From JAWKTV01 sp041398905 (lineage in GTDB: Bacteria > Planctomycetota > Planctomycetia > Planctomycetales > Planctomycetaceae): 64,000 nt of DNA. Shown piece by piece: positions 11,341 to 20,670 of this stretch. The position numbers were made by a program, and so were the translations under genes. How positions within the stretch are numbered: the stretch's first letter is position 1; each line of letters opens with the position of its first letter. The stretch is taken from positions 1-64,000 of the forward strand of contig JAWKTV010000013.1 in the NCBI GenBank assembly GCA_041398905.1, given 5' to 3'. The notes below the pieces were generated by a model that was not told the origin of the DNA, ran no database searches, and saw nothing but the letters and a program-made list of their open reading frames with translations.

Positions 11341-12302
11341 CTACTTCGACCTCGGCCGACCGCCCGGTGGGCCGTCATCGTACGCTGCCACAATTTCCCG
11401 AACTAACCGGTGCCGCACAATATCAGCCCCGGACAAATCAACGACCGCCACTCCTTCAATATGACCGAGCCTTTGAATCCCGTCGGACAATCCCGACCGG
11501 ACATCGGCCGGCAGGTCGGACTGCGTGACGTCGCCGGTGACGACGATCTTCGATCCTCACCCATGCGGGTCAGGAACATCTTCATCTGGGTGACGGTGGT
11601 GTTCTGGGCTTCGTCAAGAATGATGTAGGTTTCGTTGAGCGTTCGGCCGCGCATGAAGGCGAGCGGCAGAATTTCGACGACGTCGGCCTCCATGTACCGC
11701 CGCACCTGCTCATACGTCAGCAGGTCGGCCATCGCGTCGAGCAACGGACGCAGGAACGGGTTGACCTTCGCGAGCATGTCGCCGGGCAGGAATCCCAGTC
11801 GTTCGCCCGCCTCCACGGCTGGCCGCACCAAGACGATCTTGCGGACCTGCTCCTTACGGAGCGCGTTGAGGGCCATCGCCACGGCAAGGTAGGTCTTGCC
11901 GCAACCGGCGGGACCACGGCAGAACACGAGATCGTTGTCGCGAATCGCGTCGATGTAGTGGGCCTGTCCCGTTGATCGCGGGCCGACCTTCTTGGCCCGC
12001 TCGAACAAGTCGATGGTGCTCGTCGCGCTCGACAGTTCGGGAGTCTGCAGAGGAATTCCCAAAGCCTGGGCGACATCGCTGTCCCGCAGAACTCCACGCT
12101 CGGAGATGGTCTGATTGAGCTGCTGAATGACTTCGAGCGCCCGACGGACCTGCTGGTCCTCACCATCCAAAAGCAGAGCATCACCGCGCAACACGATCTT
12201 CACGCCGAGCGCATCGCGCATCTGCTTGAGGTGAGCGTCCTGAGTTCCCAGCAGCGTACGAGCCGCTTCCTGGCTGGGAATCGAAATGATCGCCGTCGAC
12301 AT
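11341..12302 (-). CDS. phoH: PhoH-family ATPase, one frameshift near the C-terminus
   Basis: A protein of about 320 residues of the PhoH/YbeZ family, cytosolic P-loop proteins linked to RNA metabolism and usually encoded next to pgpH and ybeY. Visible parts are an N-terminal KH-like region (LLGTQDAHLKQMRDALGVKIVLRGD), Walker A GPAGCGKTYLAVA, VRPAVEAGERLGFLPGD, and Walker B/FILDEAQN as YIILDEAQNTT followed by KMFLTRMG. After RMGE the frame breaks near 11563. The correct continuation, GSKIVVTGDVTQSDLP to IVAAYDDGPPG, is in the next frame and stops at TAG 11341. Restoring one base gives a normal PhoH. The start is ATG 12302. No ybeY follows pgpH here. Confidence 0.92.
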
Positions 12303-12651
12303 TCAGTAAACGAGAACTGATGCACACGGATCGGGAGGACGCCCCCCGAGGCTCGCACTCACCGCTGAATGCAGCGACGAGGGACAAGCGACCGACCTGT
12401 GGCTGGATGTTTGATATCTGAAAGTTCTGGCGTCCCGCGGTTCGATCATCAGCGCTCGACGCGCGATGAACCTCTAACTAAAGAGCGGCAAGGGGTCACC
12501 ACTGATGACACCACTTGCCGCTCCGAGCCTAATTCTACCGTGCGAATCTCCGCAGAACAGGTCCGGACCACCCGAAAAGCGATTCCGGGGATTCTTTCCT
12601 AAAGCCGTCGCCAATCACTTGACGAACCGGGTAACAAGCCGGAAGCGTGGA
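12303..12651. other. Intergenic region upstream of phoH, 349 bp
   Basis: This holds the hairpin at 12483-12523 and presumably the phoH promoter. I see no small gene. The plus-strand frame that enters here is an antisense shadow of the 834-residue gene. Confidence 0.5.
12483..12523 (-). terminator. Terminator of the 834-aa gene
   Basis: A perfect 10-bp outer stem (GAGCGGCAAG/CTTGCCGCTC) has further partial pairing inside. Read on the minus strand it is followed by TTTAGTTAG. It lies about 130 bases after the stop at 12652 and before the phoH start. Confidence 0.6.
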
Positions 12652-15156
12652 TCAATCCTCTTCAATACCGTACACGAACGTCGCCGTCGCCTGGCAGGCT
12701 CGATCGGCGACGAGCCGCACCCAGTGGGCCGAGTAGCCACGCGGGAACTCGAACGTCACCGCTTCGCCGGCCGGGACCACCACCGACTCGAACGCCTTCC
12801 AATAGTCGCGGTTCGAGTAGTCGACCTGAATATCGAATGTGACCGACTCCGTGGAGTCGTGTCGCAATGTCAGTGTCTTCTTGTCGAAGCCGGTCATGAT
12901 GTACGGATCGGAAGGTTCATTGGCGCTGACGGCCGTCTCATGCCAGGGACCGCCGACGCCAACCGGTGCGCCGAGTTGCCACAGATCGTCGACCGCACCG
13001 AACCAGAGCTGCGGCCCTCCATCTCCATCACCAAACACATGACCATCCGCGGGAGCATCAGCTCTTGCGCCCGCCAGCACGAGCAGCCCTCGCCAACTGC
13101 AGAAATCGCTGATCCCGTACTTGTGCGAAGCAATCGGCCGCATCTTGCGGTACTCGAGTACATGCTTGCCCAACTCGCCACGGGGGACTTCGTAGAAGGT
13201 GTTGCCAATGTGGGCGAGCGACCGCTCGGACTGCACCTCGCGGATGTCACGGCCATACGGCGTCGTCCCTTCGACACGAGGGAGCCTCAACCTCTGGCCA
13301 TTGTCGGCGACGACGATCGCCGAGGCTGCGTCGTACTGCACGAGAGGAGCCGGCCTGGTCAGGATCCGGGCCGTGGAGTCGCGAAGCGCGACATCCTCGA
13401 CCGCCCGCATCTCCATCCGGCCGTCGACCGCGAACAGTTCCGTCGCCACCGGGCCGGACCGCATGGGCTCGTCGTTTGGCGTGAGTCCCCGCAACACCAG
13501 CAGCGTGTCATCGTGGGCGGCTGGGCGAATTATCACGGGAGCCGACGGAGCAGCATTCGTCGCCAGTCCCGCGAACAATTCCGACTCCCGTGGTCGTTCT
13601 CGCTCGCTGGACGAGGCGTAGTGCAGATAGGCCGAGATGGTGGCGGGCTGGTGGGTGCGAAAACGGATCCACTCGCCCGGCATGTCATCGTCGAACATGA
13701 TCCAGTGGTACCCGCTCTCCGGAATCGTCATCTCACCGAGCGATTCCCATTGGCCATCGCCGCGGTAGTCAACCTCCATCTCCAGTTTGACCGGCTGTCC
13801 TCCTCCGGAGGCGAGATGCAGCACCCGCCCCTTGAAGCCCGCGAAGAGATACGGGTCGGAGGGCGTGTCGGCTTCGACTCGGTCGCCCAGCCACGGCCCG
13901 CCGTAAGCCGCGCCGACTCCCCAGTCCCGCAACGATTCGAGCTTGCCGAACCACAGGTTCGACTGCGACTGACCCGCCATCGGGTTCTCCAGCACCGATG
14001 TGTCGTCCGCGGCGAGCACCAGTTGGCCGTTCCATGTGCAGAAGTCCGGAACGTAACGGAGATGCGTCGCCAGGGGCCGAATACCGAATGCGCGACCATG
14101 CGCGAAGTCGAGCGGGAACTCGTAGAACATGCCGTGCATGCACATCAGCGCGACGCCATCGACGACCTCGCGAATTCGCGGCCATTCGGTGTACCAGCCA
14201 TGTGTGGGGTCCATCGCATGGCTGGCCTTGGGCAATCGGTAGTGCGACCACTTGCCATCATCGCACATGGCGAGAATCACAGACCGGCGATCCCACCCCA
14301 TCGCCCACAGTGGCTGCACGGGGTCGTAAGTGCCGCGAATTCCACCGGGGCCGGTGACATCGACGAACTGCCGTCGCTCGACGACGCGCCACTCGTCGCC
14401 ATCGAACTCCGCGAGCCCTCCGACGTTCTCGCCGCCGGTGGCCCACTCACTCCGCGGCAGTTCCCAGTCCTTGGGCAGGTCGTGGGCGGCGGACGACTCG
14501 CCGTTGTTCGAGATCACAAGCCGCCCCTGTCCGGTGTAGGCCCCCTTGCCATGCCAGCCTGGCGCCGTTTTGACGAACTTGCGTTCGCCCGCGAGGGTCT
14601 CGACATCGACTTCCCAAATCGGGCCTTCCATGTCGTAGAGGTACAGCTTGCTCTCCAGCTCTTCGAGATGCTGCGCCCAGGCCGTGTAACGGCCGGGAAT
14701 CGCTGTGACATCCATCGCGCGAACCGCGCCGTCACGTCGAATCGCGTAGGGTCCGATGAACAGTTGCTCGGATGGTTCGTGAATCATCCGCGCGGCGTGG
14801 GTCCCGCCGACCGACTCGGGATGCACTGAAAGCAGCAACGACTCGTCCGTCGAGTACAGCTTGTCGTTCGAGCCGGTTCGCATGTGCGGCGGGTAGGTGA
14901 TCCACCACAGTCGGTCGGCCCAGGGGACCACCGCCCCAATACCGCACTCGCCATGCCCGTTGAAGGCCGCCAGATGCGGGTAGATGCCGGAGATTCGCAG
15001 CGGTTGACCGGCGTCATCCAGTGCGGGCTGCCTGGCGACAGCCTGCAAGGCCCGGTTCGCAATCTCCGTCGACGTTGGCTTTGGCGCGGGGACTGATCGT
15101 CCGCACACGCGATTCCGCTGATTAGCGTGAGAACGGATGCGGACCAGAGGCTGCAT
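12652..15156 (-). CDS. Large protein with internal duplication, function unknown
   Basis: An 834-residue product that I cannot assign to a named family. It contains a clear tandem duplication. Residues about 330-515 and 640-830 each run FYEVP/FYEFP, then SDFCSW or PDFCTW plus xGLLVLAG, LWFG, GGPW, SDPYIMTGF or SDPYLFAGF, and a Leu-rich beta segment ending in VDY. The Trp/Tyr-rich, strand-turn-strand texture and phrases such as KLYLYDMEGPIWEVD suggest beta-propeller and jelly-roll modules, so an extracytoplasmic ligand-binding role is plausible (inference). No signal peptide is seen in this frame. However, a hydrophobic stretch SASVLTLISGIACADD appears in another frame at about 15142-15095, so the N-terminus may be misread by one-base errors. 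A hairpin terminator follows. Confidence 0.7.
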   Translation of the reverse strand: MQPLVRIRSHANQRNRVCGRSVPAPKPTSTEIANRALQAVARQPALDDAGQPLRISGIYPHLAAFNGHGECGIGAVVPWADRLWWITYPPHMRTGSNDKLYSTDESLLLSVHPESVGGTHAARMIHEPSEQLFIGPYAIRRDGAVRAMDVTAIPGRYTAWAQHLEELESKLYLYDMEGPIWEVDVETLAGERKFVKTAPGWHGKGAYTGQGRLVISNNGESSAAHDLPKDWELPRSEWATGGENVGGLAEFDGDEWRVVERRQFVDVTGPGGIRGTYDPVQPLWAMGWDRRSVILAMCDDGKWSHYRLPKASHAMDPTHGWYTEWPRIREVVDGVALMCMHGMFYEFPLDFAHGRAFGIRPLATHLRYVPDFCTWNGQLVLAADDTSVLENPMAGQSQSNLWFGKLESLRDWGVGAAYGGPWLGDRVEADTPSDPYLFAGFKGRVLHLASGGGQPVKLEMEVDYRGDGQWESLGEMTIPESGYHWIMFDDDMPGEWIRFRTHQPATISAYLHYASSSERERPRESELFAGLATNAAPSAPVIIRPAAHDDTLLVLRGLTPNDEPMRSGPVATELFAVDGRMEMRAVEDVALRDSTARILTRPAPLVQYDAASAIVVADNGQRLRLPRVEGTTPYGRDIREVQSERSLAHIGNTFYEVPRGELGKHVLEYRKMRPIASHKYGISDFCSWRGLLVLAGARADAPADGHVFGDGDGGPQLWFGAVDDLWQLGAPVGVGGPWHETAVSANEPSDPYIMTGFDKKTLTLRHDSTESVTFDIQVDYSNRDYWKAFESVVVPAGEAVTFEFPRGYSAHWVRLVADRACQATATFVYGIEED

Positions 15157-15542
15157 GGAGAATCTCGGAGCGAAGGTGTCGGGGCGTCGCCGCGATTGTT
15201 ACCTTGCCAGAACTCGGCTCACAAGGCAGCCACCCGTGCGTCTCATCTAAACGGTGATCCATCGCGACAAAGGCATGTTCAGCCGCGAGCGACAACGTCC
15301 GCCAGCACCGACGACATTGGCGGTAACGTTTTAGGGACGCCTGCTCCATCGGACGGATTCACCCACCGACCTCAGCGCATGCCGTTTGATCGATCTTCAG
15401 CAAACCAGCACCTGAGCCGCGCGTGCGCGAAGACAGATCGTCGAGTCTCAACGACTGACAGTTCGAACAGAAGGGCGCCGGGCAGTTTGCCGACCCGCGT
15501 CCCTTCGCTCTGACGCCCACAGCCCGCTAACGCGATGCGGTC
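15157..15542. other. Intergenic region, 386 bp
   Basis: This lies between the S1-domain gene (ending at 15543) and the start of the 834-residue gene, both on the minus strand. The near end should hold the promoter of the latter. I see no repeat, RNA gene or convincing short ORF. Confidence 0.5.
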
Positions 15543-17312
15543 TCAATTGAAGTTGCGGGGATCGCCAAACAGGCCACCTGCCTTGTCGCCGCCGATGCCA
15601 CCCTTGAGCGGGCCTTTGTACTTTCGCTCGATCGGCGCGGGAGGAGCTTCCTCGACCCGCTCGCGGGGAGCCGCTTCCGGCTTCGCCAGCAGCACCTTCA
15701 TCGACAGGCTGACACGCTTCCGCTTCGGGTCGACTTTCACGACCTGAGCCTCGATCTCCTGGCCAACGGAGAGCACATCTTCCACCCGGGCGACGCGCTT
15801 ATGGTCGAGCTGACTGATGTGAATCAGTCCCTCCAGCCCGGGCTCGAGTTCGACAAACGCACCGAACTGCTCGATCCGGGAGACCTTACCAGTGTGGTTC
15901 GAGCCTTGCGGATACCGATCCTCGACGCGGGCCCACGGGTTCTGTTCGAGCTGCCGCATGCTGAGGGCGACCCGCTTCTTCTCCCGGTCGACCGACAGGA
16001 CCTTCACCTCGACCGACTGTCCCTCCTTGAGGACGTCGCCCGGCTTGTTGATCCGCTGCCAACTAATCTGCCCGATGTGCAGGAAGCCGTCCATTCCACC
16101 GAGGTCAACGAACGCCCCATAATCTTTGAGAGTTTTAACGGTGCCGGTACGGACCTGTCCGGCCTGCACTTCGTCGAGGAACGACTCTTCCGAGGATGCC
16201 CGCTCTTCAGCCAGCAGCGCACGACGGCTGACGACCAGTCGACGCCGTGACGGATTCACCTCCGTGATCCGCACCGAGAGGGTGCGGCCAACGTACGATT
16301 CCAGGCTCGAGGCGAACCCGAGTTCCACCTGACTGGCCGGCATGAACCCCCGCAGGGAACCGACGGAGACTTCGAGACCACCCTTGTTCGTCGCGCTGAC
16401 CTGACACTCCGTGGTCTGTCCGACGACAACCGACGACCAGTCGCCGGAAACCTTGGCGCGTCCCTTGGGCAGATTGCAGACGATCAGTCCTTCCGCTTCG
16501 TCGATCTTGTCGACCACGACATCAACCTGCTTGCCGACCTCGATCGGCTGCTTCGGATCGAACTGGCGCTTCGGGACGAGGCCGGTCATCCGCAGGCCGA
16601 GGTCGACGAAGACGTTCTCATTGTCGACCGACTGAATGGTCCCCTTGAGCTTCGCACCCGGTTCGAGGGTCTCATCGGTGACTGGAGTCGCCTCTTCATC
16701 GGCTGACGCGACGACGGGCGCGTCCATCTGGCCGCCCGCCATGACGGCGGCAAGTTCCGCTTCGGTCTCCGCATCAATTTCGGCCGTGCGCGGAATGCTG
16801 ACAGGCTGCGCGCGCTTGGCGGGGGGAGCCTGATCGATCGCCTTCATGGTGGCTTCAGCGGCCTGCGCGGCGTCAGCCACAGCGTCGGCACCATTCGCGG
16901 CCGGTGCCGTCGCCGGCTTCTCGGACGCAGCCGGGACGACGGGCGAGGCGATTGCGGCCGGCTGGTCGCCACCGACGCTGGCGATCGGCCGCAACTGCGA
17001 AGGATCGGCGACGGGATTCAGTTTCACCCGAGGACGCGACGACGCTTCTTCTTCCACCTGTGGCTGTGATGACGCGGGCGAAGCGGCCGCGGCGGACACT
17101 GGTGCCGACGCTGCGGGCGATGACGCGGCAACTTCCGTAGCTGCTGCCGTCTCGTCGGAGACTGCCTCGCGACTTGCTGCGGGGGCAACGCTCTCGGCGT
17201 CCGCCGGCTGCGAGGCCTGCGCGGTCGCAGAGTCGTCAGTCGTCGCATCCGACACAGGGGGCTGCGGCTGCTTCTCTTCCGCGGGGGGATTCACCGGGTC
17301 CATGCTCATCAC
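15543..17312 (-). CDS. S1 RNA-binding domain protein, ribosomal protein S1-like
   Basis: The 589-residue protein carries four S1 (OB-fold) domains at about 218-283, 296-366, 384-453 and 468-541. The last two are the most canonical (VKTLKDYGAFVDLGGMDGFLH and VSRIEQFGAFVELEPGLEGL, each ending KKRVALSM or KRVSLSM). S1 repeats bind single-stranded RNA; in ribosomal protein S1 they recruit mRNA to the 30S subunit. The first 210 residues are unusual: an Ala/Pro/Glu-rich, low-complexity, presumably disordered extension with no S1 domain. E. coli S1 has six repeats, so this is a four-repeat form or an S1-like regulator rather than a plain copy. ATG codons at 17312, 17309 and 17303 are possible starts. 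Confidence 0.85.
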   Translation of the reverse strand: MMSMDPVNPPAEEKQPQPPVSDATTDDSATAQASQPADAESVAPAASREAVSDETAAATEVAASSPAASAPVSAAAASPASSQPQVEEEASSRPRVKLNPVADPSQLRPIASVGGDQPAAIASPVVPAASEKPATAPAANGADAVADAAQAAEATMKAIDQAPPAKRAQPVSIPRTAEIDAETEAELAAVMAGGQMDAPVVASADEEATPVTDETLEPGAKLKGTIQSVDNENVFVDLGLRMTGLVPKRQFDPKQPIEVGKQVDVVVDKIDEAEGLIVCNLPKGRAKVSGDWSSVVVGQTTECQVSATNKGGLEVSVGSLRGFMPASQVELGFASSLESYVGRTLSVRITEVNPSRRRLVVSRRALLAEERASSEESFLDEVQAGQVRTGTVKTLKDYGAFVDLGGMDGFLHIGQISWQRINKPGDVLKEGQSVEVKVLSVDREKKRVALSMRQLEQNPWARVEDRYPQGSNHTGKVSRIEQFGAFVELEPGLEGLIHISQLDHKRVARVEDVLSVGQEIEAQVVKVDPKRKRVSLSMKVLLAKPEAAPRERVEEAPPAPIERKYKGPLKGGIGGDKAGGLFGDPRNFN

Positions 17313-17561
17313 AACAATTCCAGGATTCGGATTGGCGACTCGGCGAGAGACATTCCCCTCCGAGGTGCCCGATCGGCTCGCGGATTGTAGCGGGTCGATC
17401 GCGCAGACAAAAATCGTTTCGACCCGTTCTCACGCGATTTCACGGCAGGTCAATTCGGCCAGTTCCCTTTGACATTCAAAATCGTGCCGTGCCGAGGAGG
17501 CTTGAGGCCACGGAATTCACTGCCAACTCACGGCGGACGCAGTCCGCCTCACGGTTCCCTC

Positions 17562-20320
17562 TCAGGCACGTTCGCGCGGGGTCAACGCTTCCGTCGAGCC
17601 GGGACGGGATTGTAAGCCCGGCCACGTCGGCTGCTCAACAACAGTGCCCGCCTGTTGATCAATCTCAATATTCCCCGGTCGTTGCACCGCTCCACCTGGA
17701 GGCGAATCCAGTGGCTGCGTCCCTTCGCTCCGCTGCAACCAGCGGCCCAGAAGTCCGAAACCATCCTGATAAAACAACGAGAGCACCGCGGGCAGCATGA
17801 TCGCCCGCACAATGAACAGGTCGAGCAATACGCCTCCGATCAACGCCACGCCCAGCTCTACCAGGCCGGTCAACTCGCTGGCGAGCAACGCGACGGCGGG
17901 GATCATCAGCGCGAAGCCGAAGCCAGTGATAATCCCGCCTGAACGCCGGAGCGCGGCCTGGACACCAGCGAGTCCCGGATGAATCCGCTGCTCCGCCGCC
18001 ACGCGTACCGCCAGCAGGCGATGTGGATCTCCCACGATTCCGCACACCAGCGTGAACAGCCAGATCGGGAGGTTCCAGTCGAGTCCGTCAAAGTCATTTC
18101 GAAACACGCTTCCGGCCAGCAGGCAGGTCAATCCCAACGCCGCGAAGCACACCGCGATGTTCACGCCGAGCAGCAGCACAACCAGGATCGGCCTTGGGAA
18201 GTAGATCAGCACCGACACCCCGACGGCGACGATTGTCAACAGAAAGGTCCGCTGAGTATCGCTGCCGGTGACCTGCTTGAGATCCCGCAGGCTGGCCGTC
18301 GGACCGAGGCTGCTGATCTCCGCCCCGTCTCGAAGCTCCCGCGGCAAACTGTCTCGAACCGCCTGTTCAAGATCCGGCAACCGAGTGATCGCCTGATGAG
18401 AGAAGGGCGGGGTCGACAGGATGAATTCGAGCTTGAGTACCTTGCCCGCCGCCGGCCCTTGCGTACCGGCGTACAACTTCTGCGACTCGTGAACCAGCAT
18501 CCGCCGCGCGTACAGTGTGAACTGTGCATCGAGGCGCATCGCGGCTGCCGAGATTCCCAGCGGGTACGCCTGCGCGCGAATCTCCGACAGTCCGAGCGAG
18601 GGCATCTGCGGTCGCAGTTGATCGACGATCTCGCGGCTGAACTGGCGACCGGGATGTGATCTCCGCAGATGGCGATTGTTCGATGTGGGAGTCAGATCAA
18701 ATTCGGAATGCTGCACGAGGACAATGGTGGAGCCGAGCATTCCCGCAGGGAACTTGGACTGCACCGCCTCCGCGCCAATCGCACTGGGATACCGATCGGG
18801 CAGGTCCGTCAGCATTCCGTAGCTGAGTTCGTAGACCTGCCAGCAGCCGCAGGCCGTCAGCAAAGCCAATACGAGAGAGCTGACCGCCAAGAGTCGCCCG
18901 GGTCGGTCGCCAATGAGGTCGGCCGATCTCTTCCACATCTTCTCGGACCATTGCTGATCAGCGATCCAGCGGGTCAGACTGACGGTGGGCAGCCATTCCG
19001 CTCCCGCGGCGAGTCGCTCCTGACGCAGGTCGGGCCAGAACACCCAGCGGCCGCCGAAACGCAACAGAGCCGGGATGAGTAGCACGACCGACAGCAGTAC
19101 GCACAGCAGCGCCAATGTCGTGGCCAACCCCGCCTGCTGGAACTTGCCATAGTCGGCGAACATCAACACCGCTGCCGCGATCAGGCTTGTGCAGGCGGTG
19201 ATTCCCAGCGGCCGGGCGATGGACTTGAGAGCGGCGGGGAGGGCATCATCAAAGCTCGCCCCGCTGCAACTCTTCCTGATAGGCCGTGAGCAGCAGCAGG
19301 CTGGACGCAATACCAACCGCATAGACCATCAACGTCAAATACGTATCCAGGCCGCTGAACAAGCCGACCAGCTCCCAGCCAGCGAGAACGCGGAGCCGCC
19401 TGTCGGGTCAGTTCCAGACTGACGGCAACACCGGCGACCGGAATGAACGCCAGCAGTGGCGCGCGGTGAACGATCGCCAGGAAGACGATGCTCAGCACGA
19501 TCGCCAGCAGCGAGGTGCGGGCGCTCGACACCTCTTCGGCCCGCAGGAAGTCCCGACCCACCACCGCCGAGCCACTCAGATCGAACGCCAGCCCGGCCGG
19601 CTTGCGACGCTTGAAGTCCTGACTGGCGAGCAATCGCTCGACTTCGCTGATGACCAGATTGTTCGCCCGATCGAGATAGTCCGTCTTGAGTTGCAGCACC
19701 ACCAGCGTCGCCTGATTGTCTTCGCTGACCAGCAGCGAACCGATCACGTCTTCCGGGTCATTGGGAGGACGGCCAGCATCGATGGCGAACGACACCGCGG
19801 GCGGGGGATGGGCGAGAATCGAGTCGACGATCCGCTCCGACTCCGGTAGACGCTCCCGACTGCCCGGGAGGTTGTCGCCGGGACGACTCTCGTAGCCCCA
19901 ACCAACTGTCTCCCGAATCGCCTCCAGTCGCTCGACGAGTTCCCGCTCGATGAACGTCCAGTCGTCGGCTCGCAGCCCCGGCTGACCACCGATCACCCGG
20001 CGGACGATGATGACGATATTCCCATGCAGCGGATCGACCGTCGCCCGCCGATGAGCGCGAAGGTGCAGCCGCTGGCCATGCAAACCATCCGCGTCGCCCG
20101 GGTCCGTCTCCGCATCATCAAGGGTCGCGGTGAACGCGCTTCGATAGAGAGCCTCAGCCGCCCGACTGGGGGCATCGAGCGGGAGCTGCACGAACTCACC
20201 ATCCCGGACGACGCTTTCCCAGCTCGGCCCGACGGACAGCAAAACCGACAGCGATGCCGCCCAGCTCAGAATCACCAGGACCGCGTGACGACTCGCGATT
20301 TGACCGAAACGCTCCAGCAT
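17562..20320 (-). CDS. MMPL/RND-family membrane exporter, two frameshifts
   Basis: Two frames, plus a short bridge in the third, together encode one RND-superfamily (MMPL/SSD) transporter of about 918 residues. ATG 20320 gives MLERFGQIASRHAVLVILSW, the usual first TM helix, then a large periplasmic loop and TM helices from SLLAIVLSIVFLAIVHRAPL. The bridge frame (about 19260-19390) reads GWELVGLFSGLDTYLTLMVYAV and AYQEELQRG. The final frame resumes GASFDDALPAALKSIARPLGIT, has a second periplasmic loop, and then helices including FGFALMIPAVALLASELTGLVELGVAL and VLLDLFIVRAIMLPAV, as in MMPL C-termini. Such proteins use the proton gradient to export lipids or hydrophobic compounds; the substrate is unknown. 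Two one-base errors near 19390 and 19260 restore the frame. Confidence 0.85.
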
Positions 20321-20670
20321 GTCTTTCGCCGCATCGGCTTCCGCAAGGGTGCGGACGACGCGGCTTCCTTTGACAAGACATCCATCAACCTGCAGCCGCC
20401 TCTGCCGATGCCTGGACCAACGGATCCAACGGTCCGGCTGCGGCGGAATGCCCCCGACGGCGGCACACACCCGACATCTCGGACGCGACGCCTCGCGGCA
20501 CGCTTCTCTTTGCCAACCTAACCCGCCCCTCCAAGTGCGTCAATGACGCCGCTGCGCAACTTCCGAACCAGATCGCGGCGGCAGGCAAGAGCGGTTTGCC
20601 TGCGCGATGCGGTCGGGTCTACAGTGGAGCGGAACAAGGATTGACTGACTGACCGGATTCCACGTCCCGC

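Noticed and set aside
12505..14829. 774-residue plus-strand open frame
   Set aside because: It is antisense to the 834-residue gene, whose protein has internal repeats and better composition; the plus-strand product is Arg/Pro-rich with no domains.
16846..17472. 208-residue plus-strand Ala/Gly-rich open frame
   Set aside because: It is antisense to the low-complexity N-terminal region of the S1 gene, which easily creates open frames on both strands.
20321..20470. N-terminal extension of the MMPL exporter
   Set aside because: The residues before MLERFGQIASRH have no family content; the usual start of MMPL proteins is the helix at 20320.
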